From positions 372,001-436,000 of the forward strand of contig NZ_CP012268.1 of assembly GCF_001277195.1 (NCBI RefSeq): a stretch of DNA of 64,000 nt, given 5' to 3'. This DNA comes from Cronobacter muytjensii ATCC 51329. Its GTDB lineage: Bacteria > Pseudomonadota > Gammaproteobacteria > Enterobacterales > Enterobacteriaceae. The notes under the pieces were generated by a model, which saw only the letters and a program-made list of their open reading frames with translations, was not told the origin of the DNA and searched no databases. The translations under genes were made by a program, and so were the position numbers. Of the stretch, positions 1-9,582 are shown piece by piece (position 1 is the stretch's first letter; every line of letters begins with the position of its first letter).

Positions 1-1841
1 CCGGGATATACGGCTTCCGGCAGGTGGATGAGAACTCCCGGAAGGAAACGCTCACCGTCAGCATCGTAACGGCCCTTAACGAAGCGCGTATCAACCGTAC
101 GCTGTTTCAGCTGACCAGCGATGAAAAATATGCCGAGCTGAACGCGCAGGCGCTGCGTCAGGTCGAGGCCCAGCTGGCTACGCTCGCAGAATTTAATATG
201 GATACCGAGGGGCGCACCCGGCTGGTTGCCATGCAGACGGATCTGCAAACCTATCTGCGCGCGCGCGATAAGTACATTCAGACGCTGCGTCAGCGCAACA
301 CGCTCGCGGCCGATCTTCACGCGCAGTGGCCGTCGCAGTTTATCGAGCAGGCCTCTGCGTTCAGCGAACAGGCTGACGCCAGCCCGCAGGCGGCGATGCT
401 GGCTGCACGGCTTGCGGCGAAAGCGCAGCAGGCGCAGAGCGTCATCGACGCGCTGGTGACGCGTGGCGATCGCGAGACGCTGGATCAACTCAACGGCATC
501 CTGAGCACGATTGACGCGACCGCCGCGCTGCTGGCCTCCGCCACCCGCGATGCGCCGCTCTCCTGGCTGCCCGCGCTGGCCGATCAAACCCGGATGCTGC
601 ATAGCAGCGCCGCGCTGTTTGCGTCCGCTTTCGCGGACCAGCAGACGCAGTCGACCACGCTCAGCGCCGCCGCAGGCGAGCTAAACCAGACTGTGAACGA
701 CTTCCATGAGTTTCGTAAAATGCGCATGGCGAAATCCATCAGCCATGTCGAAACGCTGATGGTGACGGGCACGCTGGCTGGTGTGCTGTTCGGGCTGCTT
801 ATCGCTGCGTTTATTACCCGCAATATTACCCGTCCGCTACGCGAGACGCTGGATGTGGCCAAACGCATCGCGCAGGGCGATCTGACCGTGACGGTCTCCT
901 CGACGCGTCGCGACGAGCCGGGTCTGCTGATGCAGGCGGTCGGCACCATGAACGACAGCCTGAAAAGCATCATTACCCGCGTGCGCCACGGTGTGGATAA
1001 CGTCTCGCGCGCTTCGTCGGAAATCGCCGCCGGGAATATCGACCTCTCCTCACGCACCGAGGAGCAGTCTGCCGCCGTCGTGCAGACCGCCGCCAGCATG
1101 GAAGAGCTGACGTCTACCGTGAAAGAGACCGCCGGCAACGCGCAGCAGGCGAGCATGCTGGCCGCGCAGGCCTCCACCAATGCCGACCGGGGCGGGAAAG
1201 TGGTGAACGAGGTTGTGGAGACGATGCGCAACATCCAGGCGAGCTCCGGGAAAATCGCTGACATCATTAGCGTCATCAACGGCATCGCCTTCCAGACCAA
1301 CATCCTGGCGCTGAATGCCGCGGTGGAAGCGGCGCGTGCCGGTGAACAGGGGCGCGGGTTCGCGGTGGTGGCGGGCGAAGTGCGCACGCTGGCAAGCCGT
1401 AGCGCCACGGCCGCCAAAGAGATAGGCGCGCTGATCACCGAGGCCAACCAGCGTGTGGAAAACGGCGCGCAGCTGGTGGCGAGCGCGGGCGAGGCGATGG
1501 AAGATATCGTCGGCTCGGTCGCAAAGGTGCGCGAGATTATGGATGAGATCGCCCGCGCCTGTACCGAACAGAGCCGCGGTATCGCCCAGATTGGCCAGGC
1601 GATGTCGGAAATGGATACCACCACCCAGCAGAACGCCGCGCTGGTGGAAGAGTCGTCGGCCGCCGCCTCGTCGCTTGAAGAGCAGGCGCGCGAGCTGGAG
1701 CAGATGGTCGCCGTGTTTAACGTCGGCAGCGGCGCGTCTCAGCGCACGAAGCCCGTCATCGCGCCGATCGTTGTAAGCGACATGTCCGCCCCGAAAAAGC
1801 TCGCCGTCGCGGGCGGCCAGGGCGACTGGGAACACTTTTAA
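1..1841 (+). CDS. Methyl-accepting chemotaxis protein (5' truncated by window edge)
   Basis: Transmembrane chemoreceptor that signals through CheA/CheW. The frame is open from base 3, so the N-terminus (first membrane segment and part of the ligand domain) lies outside the window. Visible in order: a helical periplasmic domain to about nt 740, a hydrophobic membrane segment (about nt 757-822), a HAMP linker containing [11 protein letters not shown], and a long MCP signalling domain whose tip [17 protein letters not shown] is at about nt 1345-1395. The extreme C-terminus is GDWEHF, resembling the NWETF-type tether for CheR and CheB. The ligand cannot be told from sequence. A terminator follows directly. 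Confidence 0.95.
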   Translation, partial: GIYGFRQVDENSRKETLTVSIVTALNEARINRTLFQLTSDEKYAELNAQALRQVEAQLATLAEFNMDTEGRTRLVAMQTDLQTYLRARDKYIQTLRQRNTLAADLHAQWPSQFIEQASAFSEQADASPQAAMLAARLAAKAQQAQSVIDALVTRGDRETLDQLNGILSTIDATAALLASATRDAPLSWLPALADQTRMLHSSAALFASAFADQQTQSTTLSAAAGELNQTVNDFHEFRKMRMAKSISHVETLMVTGTLAGVLFGLLIAAFITRNITRPLRETLDVAKRIAQGDLTVTVSSTRRDEPGLLMQAVGTMNDSLKSIITRVRHGVDNVSRASSEIAAGNIDLSSRTEEQSAAVVQTAASMEELTSTVKETAGNAQQASMLAAQASTNADRGGKVVNEVVETMRNIQASSGKIADIISVINGIAFQTNILALNAAVEAARAGEQGRGFAVVAGEVRTLASRSATAAKEIGALITEANQRVENGAQLVASAGEAMEDIVGSVAKVREIMDEIARACTEQSRGIAQIGQAMSEMDTTTQQNAALVEESSAAASSLEEQARELEQMVAVFNVGSGASQRTKPVIAPIVVSDMSAPKKLAVAGGQGDWEHF

Positions 1842-1864
1842 GCGTTAGCCCTGCAATATTCTTA

Positions 1865-1886
1865 CCCCGGCCTGCCGGGGTTTTTT
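1865..1886 (+). terminator. Rho-independent terminator of the chemoreceptor gene
   Basis: CCCCGG-CCTG-CCGGGG stem-loop (1865-1880) followed by six T. It starts 23 bases after the chemoreceptor stop codon and separates that gene from crtZ. Confidence 0.9.
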
Positions 1887-1932
1887 ATTCTGGCGCCCGG
1901 TAAGCGAATCGGTCAGGCATTTGCGCCTGGGT

Positions 1933-1941
1933 TGCTATACT
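1933..1941 (+). promoter_or_regulatory. Candidate extended -10 promoter of crtZ
   Basis: TGC-TATACT matches the extended -10 pattern (TGn plus a -10 hexamer) about 77 bases upstream of the crtZ start. No good -35 is seen, which is usual for this promoter class. It would give crtZ a promoter independent of the crtE operon. Position and motif are seen; activity is inferred. Confidence 0.4.
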
Positions 1942-2017
1942 CTCTGGGTTGCGGCGCGTATTGCGCTTCCGTTTCCCGGCAACAGGACGTTTCCTTCCAC
2001 CGGGCCCAGGAGAAATT

Positions 2018-2551
2018 ATGACGGTGCTGTATAACGTGGCGATCGTGTTGCTGACGGTCGCCGTCATGGAAATCGTGGCGACGCTGACGCACAAATATGT
2101 CATGCACGGCTGGGGATGGGGCTGGCATCTGTCCCACCATACGCCGCGTAAAGGCTGGTTTGAAGTTAATGACCTCTATGCCGTGGTGTTTGCCGGCGTG
2201 GCGATAGCGCTTATCGCGCTCGGCGCGGGCGGCCACTGGCCGCTGCAATGGATTGGTGCGGGGATGACGCTCTACGGCGCGCTCTACTTTATTGTCCATG
2301 ACGGGCTGGTGCATCAGCGCTGGCCGTTTCGCTATGTGCCGCGCCGGGGTTACCTGAAGCGGCTCTATATGGCGCACCGGCTGCACCACGCGGTGCGCGG
2401 ACGCGAAGGCTGCGTCTCTTTTGGTTTTCTCTACGCGCCGCCAGTGGCTAAGCTGCAGGCGGTGTTGCGTGAGCGTAACGGTCGTCCTGCGCGGACGGAC
2501 GCTGCCAGAGCATCGCAGGGCGGGGCGTCGACGTCGCGCCGCGAGAACTGA
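2018..2551 (+). CDS. crtZ: Beta-carotene hydroxylase CrtZ
   Basis: Membrane di-iron hydroxylase that converts beta-carotene to zeaxanthin by adding 3- and 3'-hydroxyl groups. 177 residues, close to the usual 175. All four histidine motifs of the fatty-acid-hydroxylase-like family are present: H25/H30 (HKYVMH), H37/H40/H41 (HLSHH), H94/H99 (HDGLVH) and H120/H123/H124 (HRLHH). Several hydrophobic segments fit an inner-membrane protein. The ATG at 2018 has AGGAGA just upstream and matches the family N-terminus. It is convergent with crtB and overlaps its 3' end by 104 bases. It is the only crt gene on this strand. Confidence 0.97.
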   Translation: MTVLYNVAIVLLTVAVMEIVATLTHKYVMHGWGWGWHLSHHTPRKGWFEVNDLYAVVFAGVAIALIALGAGGHWPLQWIGAGMTLYGALYFIVHDGLVHQRWPFRYVPRRGYLKRLYMAHRLHHAVRGREGCVSFGFLYAPPVAKLQAVLRERNGRPARTDAARASQGGASTSRREN

Positions 2552-3419
2552 CGGCCATCGCCGCGCCTTTCGCCAGCAGGGCCAGTTTCTCCGCCTTGCT
2601 GGTGCCCTGACGCGTCTCCCAGGCGTTCGCGCCTGCGCGCTTCACCTTCACGCCGATTTCCCGGTATACCCCATGCGCGGTGGCGATAGCCCAGGCGCTG
2701 CGTAGCGGCAGCCCGGCGAGCCCGGCGCGCGCCGAGGCGTAGTAAGGCTCCGCTTCATCCACAAGCCTGGCGGCAAGGCGCGCAAGGGCAGGGCGATGTT
2801 CGCGCGCCGCCAGCGTCTCGCGGCGCAGTCCTTCCTCAGTCAACCATTCGTCCGGCAGATAGCAGCGCCCGATGGCGGCATCCTCAACGAGATCCCGGGC
2901 AATGTTGGTGAGCTGAAACGCGAGGCCCAGATCGCAGGCGCGATCCAGCACCGCCTCGTCGCGCACGCCCATCACGCGCGCCATCATCAGCCCCACCACG
3001 CCCGCGACGTGATAGCAGTAGCGCAGCGTGTCGTCAAAGGTGTGATAGCGCTCGTCGCGTACGTCCATCGCAAAGCCTTCCAGATGATCGAGCGCCAGCG
3101 ACGGCGGGATCTGGTGGCGTAACGCCACCTCCTGGAACGCGGCGAAATTCGGCTCAGTCATCGGCGTGCCTGCGTAAGCCTCAAGCGTCAGCGCGCGAAG
3201 CCGGGCGATGCGCGCCTGCGGGCTGTCGGTGGGCGCGTCCGGCGCGTGAAAACCGAGCGTCTGGCCGTCGGTAACGTCATCACAGTGGCGGCACCAGGCG
3301 TAAAGCATTAGCGCGCTGCGACGCGTATCGGCATCGAACAGTTTTGAGGCGGTGGCGAAGCTTTTCGAGCCCGCTTCGATGGTTTCGGTCGCGTGCGTCA
3401 GCAGCGGCTTATCATTCAT
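2448..3419 (-). CDS. crtB: Phytoene synthase CrtB
   Basis: Condenses two geranylgeranyl diphosphates head-to-head into 15-cis-phytoene, the first committed carotenoid step. 323 residues, about 15 longer than typical Pantoea CrtB (309). Both aspartate-rich motifs of trans-isoprenyl diphosphate synthases are seen: DDVTD (residues 47-51) and DLVED (about 176-180). Last gene of the crtE-idi-XYIB operon. Its ATG overlaps the crtI stop (ATGA), implying translational coupling. The C-terminal tail after the family-typical LWQRP is an extra stretch (SAQDDRYAHATPPAA) that runs antisense into crtZ. Confidence 0.97.
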   Translation of the reverse strand: MNDKPLLTHATETIEAGSKSFATASKLFDADTRRSALMLYAWCRHCDDVTDGQTLGFHAPDAPTDSPQARIARLRALTLEAYAGTPMTEPNFAAFQEVALRHQIPPSLALDHLEGFAMDVRDERYHTFDDTLRYCYHVAGVVGLMMARVMGVRDEAVLDRACDLGLAFQLTNIARDLVEDAAIGRCYLPDEWLTEEGLRRETLAAREHRPALARLAARLVDEAEPYYASARAGLAGLPLRSAWAIATAHGVYREIGVKVKRAGANAWETRQGTSKAEKLALLAKGAAMAVSSRGATSTPRPAMLWQRPSAQDDRYAHATPPAA

Positions 3420-4894
3420 GCGCGCCCCTCCAGCATCAGCCCGGCGGTAGCTTTCGCCGAGCCGATAACGCCCGGAATGCCCGCGCCAGGGTGCGTGCCC
3501 GCGCCGACCAGATAGAGATTGTCGATACGGCTGTCGCGGTTATGCGGGCGGAACCAGGCGCTCTGGGTGAGGATAGGCTCTACCGAGAACGCCGAGCCCT
3601 GATACGCGCCGAGCTGGTCGCGGAAATCAAACGGCGTGAACATCCGGTGCGTCACCAGCTGGTCGCGCAGGCCCGGCATGTAGTGCTGCTCAAGGTAGGC
3701 AAAAATGCGGTCGCGCAGGCGCGGACCTTCGATATTCCAGTCGAGATCCGCCGTACCGAGATGCGGCACCGGCGCCAGCACGTAATAGCTGCCGCAGCCC
3801 GGCGGGGCGAGAGAGGGATCGGTCACGCACGGGGCATGGAGATAGAGCGAGAAATCCTCCGCCAGCGCGTCGCGGTTGAAGATATCGTCAATCAGTTCTT
3901 TGTAGCGCGGCCCGAAGCAGACGGTGTGGTGCGCCAGCTGGCTGTGATGATGATTCAGCCCGAAGTAGAGCACGAACAGCGAGTTGCTCATGCGTTTGCG
4001 GCGCAGCGACGCCGCCTGCGCCACGCCGCGCGGGTGGTGGCCCAGCAGGTTATTGTAGGTATGCACCACGTCGGCGTTGGAGGCGACGGCGCTGGCGGCG
4101 ATGCGTCGCCCGTCCGCCAGCGTGACGCCGCAGATTTTATCGCCCTGGGTCTCAAGGCGCGTCACCTGCGCGTTCAGTTCGGTCTCGCCGCCCAGATCGG
4201 TAAACAGTTTCACCAGCCCCTGCACCAGCGCGCCGGTGCCGCCGCGCGCGAACCAGACTCCCCACTGGCGCTCCAGCGCGTGGATAAGCGTATAAATGGA
4301 GGAGGTTGCGAACGGGTTGCCGCCGACCAGCAGCGAATGGAAAGAGAACGCCTGGCGCAGATGCTCGTCTTCAATGTATTTCGACACCATGCCATAGACG
4401 CTGCGCCACGCCTGCAAACGCGCCAGCTGCGGCCCGGCGCGCAACATATCGCGAAACGAGAGAAACGGCACCGCGCCAAGCTTCAGATAGCCTTCCTTAA
4501 ACACCGCCTGCGAATAGGCCAGAAACTGTCGGTAGCCTTCGACGTCGCGCGGGTTAAAGCGTGCGATCTGCGCCTCAAGGCTCGCCTGATCGTTATCGTA
4601 ATCAAAGACCTGGCCGTTCTCCCAGCAGAGACGGTAAAACGGCGTGACGGGTAAGAGCTCGACGTAATCGGCAATGTTTTTACCGGCAAGCGTAAACAGC
4701 TCTTCGATGGCGGAAGGATCGGTGATAACGGTCGGGCCGGCGTCAAAGGTAAACCCCTGGTCTTCATAGACATACGCCCGCCCGCCATGTTTATCGCGCT
4801 GCTCCAGCAGTAACGTGGGAACGCCCGCCGCCTGTAAGCGGATAGCCAGGGCCAGGCCGCCAAAGCCGGACCCGATAACAACAGTTTTAGTCAT
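3416..4894 (-). CDS. crtI: Phytoene desaturase CrtI
   Basis: FAD-dependent desaturase and isomerase that converts phytoene to all-trans-lycopene in four steps. 492 residues, the normal length. The N-terminal dinucleotide-binding fold is clear (VVIGSGFGGLALAIRLQAAG, residues 5-24), followed by the HGGRAY segment. The C-terminal bacterial-type desaturase signature region reads VGAGTHPGAGIPGVIGSAKA. Overlaps crtY by 8 bases upstream and crtB by 4 bases downstream. Confidence 0.97.
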   Translation of the reverse strand: MTKTVVIGSGFGGLALAIRLQAAGVPTLLLEQRDKHGGRAYVYEDQGFTFDAGPTVITDPSAIEELFTLAGKNIADYVELLPVTPFYRLCWENGQVFDYDNDQASLEAQIARFNPRDVEGYRQFLAYSQAVFKEGYLKLGAVPFLSFRDMLRAGPQLARLQAWRSVYGMVSKYIEDEHLRQAFSFHSLLVGGNPFATSSIYTLIHALERQWGVWFARGGTGALVQGLVKLFTDLGGETELNAQVTRLETQGDKICGVTLADGRRIAASAVASNADVVHTYNNLLGHHPRGVAQAASLRRKRMSNSLFVLYFGLNHHHSQLAHHTVCFGPRYKELIDDIFNRDALAEDFSLYLHAPCVTDPSLAPPGCGSYYVLAPVPHLGTADLDWNIEGPRLRDRIFAYLEQHYMPGLRDQLVTHRMFTPFDFRDQLGAYQGSAFSVEPILTQSAWFRPHNRDSRIDNLYLVGAGTHPGAGIPGVIGSAKATAGLMLEGRA

Positions 4895-6062
4895 GATGAA
4901 AAGCTCGCAGCCGGGGTGTTTGCTTCAGGACGGCCTGCAGGGCTTCGCCCACCGGAACCGGTGGTTTGCCCGTCAATAGCCGCGCCATATCCAGAGGGGT
5001 CAGTCGCCCGGCGTAAAACCGGCCGATAAGCCCCGCGTTAAGTCCATAAAAGCGCTGCATCACCTGCCAGCGTTGGTCCGGTTTCCCGGCCAGAAACAGC
5101 ATCCGGTTCAGCAGCCGGAAAAAGCGCTGACGCCGCCACTGGCGCTGCGCGTAGCCCGCCGTCAACGCATATAACGCCTGCGGCGTCGCGGGCGGTTGCG
5201 ACGCGATAAGATCGGCAAGCGCCGCCGCGTGCGGCAGCGAATAGCCGGTGGTCGCGTGAAACAGCCCGGCGCGCAGGCCGCAGCGCGCAATGCCCTGCGC
5301 CTCCTGCCAGAACGCCTGCGGCTCGCCGGTAAGCGTAATCGGCAGGTTGCCGCGCTCCTCGCGCTCAAGGGTCATTAATCGCCAGCCCTGCGCGCGGGCA
5401 TAGTCGGCGATGTTCACCCGCGCGCGGTCAGGATCGAGCGTCGCGTTATCGATATAGTGCGTATCTTCAATCAGCAGCGTGTCGGGCGTGAGCGGCAGCG
5501 TGTAGACAAACCGGTAGCCGCCCTGCTGCGCCACGGTGGCGTCCATCAGGACAGGACGCGTCAGGCCGTGAGGCGCGGCGAGCTGCCACTGCTGCCCGAG
5601 AAACGCCTGCTGGCCGACGGTCAGGTGCGGGCTTGCGCGCCAGCCGCGACCATCGATAACCGCACGGGCATGCAGTGTGCGCCCGTCCGCCAGCGTGACG
5701 GACTGCGGCGTGAGCTGCGCCACCGGCGCGTTGCGCCAGAGGTTTTCGCCAAGCGTCGTATGCAGAACGTCAGCGAACCGCTCCGACGTCACGCTGTAGT
5801 AGCCGCCGTCGAGCGTGCGCTTAAGCGCCGGGAAGCGTACGTCGTAGCCGTCCCAGCGATGCGCCACCAGCGGTGTGAGCCAGGCGTGCTGCGCCGGCGT
5901 GATATCGTCGCCATGAAACGACCAGGTATGGTTGCCGCCAGGCGCGTCGTCCGCCTCCAGCAGCAGCACGTTCAACGCCGGTTGCAGCACGCGCAGACGC
6001 AGGGCGATAAGCCCGTTTGCGAGGCCGCCGCCTGCAAGTATCAGATCCCATGCGGTCGTCAT
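4887..6062 (-). CDS. crtY: Lycopene beta-cyclase CrtY
   Basis: Forms the two beta-ionone rings of beta-carotene from lycopene in a non-redox reaction. 391 residues from the ATG at 6062, which overlaps the crtX stop as ATGA. An in-frame upstream extension to about 6269 lies inside crtX and is not family-like, so it was not used. The N-terminal flavoprotein fold LILAGGGLANGLIALRLR is seen. The segment TLLIEDTHYID carries the acidic residues of the cyclase FLEET-like motif. FAD binding is known for the family. Confidence 0.96.
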   Translation of the reverse strand: MTTAWDLILAGGGLANGLIALRLRVLQPALNVLLLEADDAPGGNHTWSFHGDDITPAQHAWLTPLVAHRWDGYDVRFPALKRTLDGGYYSVTSERFADVLHTTLGENLWRNAPVAQLTPQSVTLADGRTLHARAVIDGRGWRASPHLTVGQQAFLGQQWQLAAPHGLTRPVLMDATVAQQGGYRFVYTLPLTPDTLLIEDTHYIDNATLDPDRARVNIADYARAQGWRLMTLEREERGNLPITLTGEPQAFWQEAQGIARCGLRAGLFHATTGYSLPHAAALADLIASQPPATPQALYALTAGYAQRQWRRQRFFRLLNRMLFLAGKPDQRWQVMQRFYGLNAGLIGRFYAGRLTPLDMARLLTGKPPVPVGEALQAVLKQTPRLRAFHHD

Positions 6063-7333
6063 GGCCGGGCCTGCGCGATGACGGGGCGCCGCTCTTGCAG
6101 CGCCTGTTCGGTGACCTGCGCCGCCCGCGTCGCGCCGCCCGCCTGCGCCAGCGTGCGCTGCATCGCGGCGAGGCGCGTGCGGCAACTGGCGTCGCCAAGC
6201 AGCGCCTGCAACTGGCGGGTAAACGCGCGACGTCCGGCGAAGCGGGAGACGCGCCGCCCGATGCCGCAATACTCCACGCGCGCCGCCACGCCGGGCTGAT
6301 CGAACGCCAGGGGCACCACCAGCAGCGGCGTGGCGCTGGCGACGGCGTCCATCACGGTATTGAGCCCACCGTGAGTAATGACGGCATGCGACTGGCTGAG
6401 CGCCAGCGGCTGATCGGTAAACGCGGTCACCCGCGTCGCGCCGCAGGCTTCAAGCTTTGCCGCCTGCGCAGGGTTAAGCCCGCCGCAGTGCGCCACCAGC
6501 AGCTCGGCGCCCGCGTCGCGACAGGCGCGGGCGATAGTGCGAAACAGCCCGTAGCGGTGCCCCTGGAGCGTGCCGAGCGAGGCGAAAACGCGCGGGCGCG
6601 CCGCATCCGGCAATGGCTCTGACACTGTCGGCTGCGGCGGACGTAGCGGGCCGACGGCATGAAAACAGGCGGGCAGCGAATGGCGCGGAAAATCGAGCGC
6701 GCCGAGCGTCTGGCTAATCTGCGCCAGCGGCGAGAGGCAGTCATGCAGGCCGTGGCGGGGCGCGAGTCCGAAGCGTTGCGCGTGATGTGCGATCACAGCG
6801 CCGTGGCGGCGCATCAGCCAGTCATGTACCTGCTGGCTGGCATGATAAATCTTGCGGGCGCGCGGCGTCTGCGCGTAGCGAAACGGCATGACTGGCAGCG
6901 GCAGCCCAGGCTCGCGGTTGACCGGCAGCGCGCAGGCGACCGAGACAAACGGCAGGCCGAGCGCCTCGGCGACAATGCCGCCTGCGGCTTCCATCTGGTC
7001 GACAATCAGGCCATCGATGCCAAGCCGCGTCAGCGCGTCGGGCAGCTCCCGGCACAGCATGTTGGTGGTGCGCGCCAGATCGTGAATCAGGCTTAACATC
7101 GCCGGGCCGCCAGGATGCGCGGTCAGGCGTAACGTGCGGGCGAGGCTGCCGGGCGGGTGGCTCTGCTCGCCGACCGGGTAAAAGCCGATGCGCGGATCGT
7201 CAAGCAGCGTGCGCGCCTCCGTCTGCTGAATAAAAGTGATGCGATGACCGCGCGCGAGAAGTTCCTGCGCGAGGGCCTGCATGGCGTGAACGTGACTGTA
7301 AAGCGGGGGCGTGATGACGGCGTAGTGGCTCAT
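6059..7333 (-). CDS. crtX: Zeaxanthin glucosyltransferase CrtX
   Basis: GT1-family glycosyltransferase that transfers glucose from UDP-glucose to both zeaxanthin hydroxyls, giving the diglucoside pigment. 424 residues. The C-terminal donor-binding motif includes [13 protein letters not shown] followed by a proline-rich [10 protein letters not shown] stretch typical of UDP-glycosyltransferases. The N-terminal acceptor domain starts [17 protein letters not shown]. Four-base overlaps with idi and crtY suggest coupled translation. Confidence 0.95.
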   Translation of the reverse strand: MSHYAVITPPLYSHVHAMQALAQELLARGHRITFIQQTEARTLLDDPRIGFYPVGEQSHPPGSLARTLRLTAHPGGPAMLSLIHDLARTTNMLCRELPDALTRLGIDGLIVDQMEAAGGIVAEALGLPFVSVACALPVNREPGLPLPVMPFRYAQTPRARKIYHASQQVHDWLMRRHGAVIAHHAQRFGLAPRHGLHDCLSPLAQISQTLGALDFPRHSLPACFHAVGPLRPPQPTVSEPLPDAARPRVFASLGTLQGHRYGLFRTIARACRDAGAELLVAHCGGLNPAQAAKLEACGATRVTAFTDQPLALSQSHAVITHGGLNTVMDAVASATPLLVVPLAFDQPGVAARVEYCGIGRRVSRFAGRRAFTRQLQALLGDASCRTRLAAMQRTLAQAGGATRAAQVTEQALQERRPVIAQARP

Positions 7334-8373
7334 TCCTCATCCCCGGCGCGAACCAGACGGGCGTCTTTCAGCGCGCTGAGGCTGGCGCTGCCGGTACAGA
7401 AACAGGCGACCCGTAACTGTTCGATAACCACCGTGAAATGCGCCAGAACCGCGCTGGTGGACGTCGTGGCGCTGCCAAGCACCGCCGCAGCCTGACCGAC
7501 CAGACTCGCGCCCATCGCGATCGCTTTGGCGGCGTCAATGCCGTCGCGAATACCGCCGGAGGCGATAAGCGGCATCGTCGGAAGCGCCTGATGCAACTGG
7601 CGCAGCGCCTGCGCGGTGGGAATGCCCCAGCCTGCGAAAGCCATCGCCACGTTGCGCGCATGCGCGCTGGCGGCGCGTTCGCCTTCCACCGCCGCCCAGC
7701 TGGTGCCGCCTGCGCCCGCGACATCCAGCATCGCGACGCCAGCGTCGGCGAGCTGGCGCGCCACGGGTACGGAGATCCCGGCGCCCACTTCTTTCACCAC
7801 CACCGGCACGGGCAGGGCGCGCGCAACGCGCGCAATGGCCGCCAGTACGCCGCGCCAGTCGCGGTCGCCGCCGGTCTGGAGCGCCTCCTGGAGCGGGTTG
7901 AGATGGATAATAAGCGCGTCTGCCTCCACCATCTCGACGGCGCGCCGGGCGTAATCCAGCCCCTGCGCGCTGCTGATCTGCGCGGCCCCGAGATTCGCCA
8001 ACAGCGGGATATCCGGCGCGTACCGGCGAAGCTCGCCGGTCAGCCCCCAGTTATCGTCACTCTCCAGCGCCACGCGCTGCGAGCCGACACCCATCGCCAG
8101 CCCAAGCGCCTGCGCCGCCTCGGCCAGGTGCCGGTTGATATCGCTCGCACGGCGCGCGCCGCCGGTCATCGAGCTAATCAGTAACGGCGCTTTCATTGGG
8201 CGGCCAAACAGGCGGGTGCTGAGGTCGATATCGTCAAGCGAGAGCTCCGGCAGGGCGCAGTGCTCGAAACGCCACTGCTCAAAACCAGTACGCGTCGTCT
8301 GTTTCGCGCGCTCCGGGTGCAGCACGATATCCAGATGATCGTTCTTGCGTTGGCTCAGTTCCTTGTCCTTCAT
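7330..8373 (-). CDS. idi: Type 2 isopentenyl-diphosphate delta-isomerase
   Basis: FMN- and NADPH-dependent isomerase of IPP and DMAPP. It balances the C5 pool for CrtE. 347 residues. This is the TIM-barrel type 2 family (Fni-like), not the Nudix type 1 enzyme of E. coli. Seen are [36 protein letters not shown] and the phosphate-binding [20 protein letters not shown]. It sits between crtE (45-base gap) and crtX (4-base overlap). Confidence 0.95.
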   Translation of the reverse strand: MKDKELSQRKNDHLDIVLHPERAKQTTRTGFEQWRFEHCALPELSLDDIDLSTRLFGRPMKAPLLISSMTGGARRASDINRHLAEAAQALGLAMGVGSQRVALESDDNWGLTGELRRYAPDIPLLANLGAAQISSAQGLDYARRAVEMVEADALIIHLNPLQEALQTGGDRDWRGVLAAIARVARALPVPVVVKEVGAGISVPVARQLADAGVAMLDVAGAGGTSWAAVEGERAASAHARNVAMAFAGWGIPTAQALRQLHQALPTMPLIASGGIRDGIDAAKAIAMGASLVGQAAAVLGSATTSTSAVLAHFTVVIEQLRVACFCTGSASLSALKDARLVRAGDEE

Positions 8374-8418
8374 TCATACTCCAGTAACGGTCGCTGTCAG
8401 CCGCGCAGCCGCGCGCGT

Positions 8419-9324
8419 TCAGCCAAACATGGCCAGCTGTTTATCAAACCAGGCGTACATAAAATGGCGGGTGGACGCGCCGCGCGAACAGGCGCAGGCG
8501 AGATGTTCGTCGGCGCGCAGCAGATGATCGCGCAGGCGCTGGTGCACGGCTTCCGGGCCGAGCATCGCCACGAGCGTGGATTTCCCCGCGTCTTTATTGA
8601 TGTCTTTGCCGGTGTTATTGAGGCCGTCCGCCAGGTCATCAAGGAGCTGAAACGCCTGGCCGAGATGGCGCGAAAACTGGCGCAGCTTCTGGCGTACTGA
8701 GGCGGAGGCTCCGGCGGCGATCGCGGCGATTTGCAGCGTGGCGTCAAACAGCACGCTGGTTTTAAGATCGTTGGTCGCGAGGATAGCCTCCGCGCTGCGG
8801 GTCTGGCTGCCTTCGCTGAGATCGCGAAACTGCCCCTGCACCAGCCCCTGGAGACCCACCGCGCTGGAGAGCTCGCTGACCGCCTCGGTTTTACAGCTGT
8901 CGGGCAGCGATCGTGCCTGCGCCACCACGCCGAAGGCGCGGCTCAGAAGCGCGACCGCCGCGAGGATCGCCACGCTTTCGCCAAACTGACGGTGAATGGT
9001 GGGTTTGCCGCGACGCAGCAGGGCGTTATCCATACAGGGAATATCGTCAAGCATCAGCGACGCGGCGTGCACCATCTCCACGGCACAGGCGAGATCCAGC
9101 AACGCGGGCTGGCTCGCCTCACAGCCGAGATCGCGCGCGGCCAGAATCAGCAGCAGCGGGCGCACCCGTTTACCCGGGGTGAGCGCGCCTTCGCGCATCG
9201 CGGCGCAGACCAGATCGCGCTCCTGGCCTGGCGGCAGAAGCTCGTCAAGGCGGGTTTGCAGGGCGTCGCGCAGCGCCTGCAATTCGTTTTCCTGCCCTGA
9301 AGATTTCACGGCGTTAGCGTTCAT
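8419..9324 (-). CDS. crtE: Geranylgeranyl diphosphate synthase CrtE
   Basis: Extends short prenyl diphosphates with IPP to C20 GGPP, the precursor of phytoene. 301 residues from the ATG at 9324, chosen over an upstream TTG at 9351 because AGAGG lies just upstream. First aspartate-rich motif is DDIPCMD (residues 93-99), the DDx4D form typical of bacterial GGPP synthases. Second motif is DDLAD. First gene of the six-gene minus-strand crt operon. The 258 bases upstream (9325-9582) are locally AT-rich and must hold the operon promoter. A weak pair TTGTTC and TATTCC with 17 bases between them is present on the minus strand near 9430-9460, but I am not confident in it. Confidence 0.96.
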   Translation of the reverse strand: MNANAVKSSGQENELQALRDALQTRLDELLPPGQERDLVCAAMREGALTPGKRVRPLLLILAARDLGCEASQPALLDLACAVEMVHAASLMLDDIPCMDNALLRRGKPTIHRQFGESVAILAAVALLSRAFGVVAQARSLPDSCKTEAVSELSSAVGLQGLVQGQFRDLSEGSQTRSAEAILATNDLKTSVLFDATLQIAAIAAGASASVRQKLRQFSRHLGQAFQLLDDLADGLNNTGKDINKDAGKSTLVAMLGPEAVHQRLRDHLLRADEHLACACSRGASTRHFMYAWFDKQLAMFG

Positions 9325-9582
9325 GGTTAGGGCCTCTGCTGGTGGTCGCAAGCGGTGGAGTGGAAGACGTCAACGCGCAACAGCGCGCCGAATGTCGCCG
9401 TCAGGCGGGCAACATTCGTCGCATCAGGCGGAATATGGAATTTTCTCTGTATGAACAACTGATTATCTTCACGGGTCTTTGTCCGGATGTTCTCTTAAAA
9501 AGCGTAGCGCAATACCGGAAAATTTCTTCGGCTAACGTAATGCGTCACAAAACTTTACATTCAGGCAACGCGTTGTACAAGT

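Noticed and set aside
584..1624. 346-codon minus-strand frame opposite the chemoreceptor
   Set aside because: Ser/Ala-rich shadow frame without any recognisable motif.
3344..4654. Long open frame (436 codons) on the plus strand opposite crtI and crtB
   Set aside because: Arg/Ala/His-rich shadow of GC-rich coding DNA. No domain, no RBS, and the minus strand carries clear crtI and crtB.
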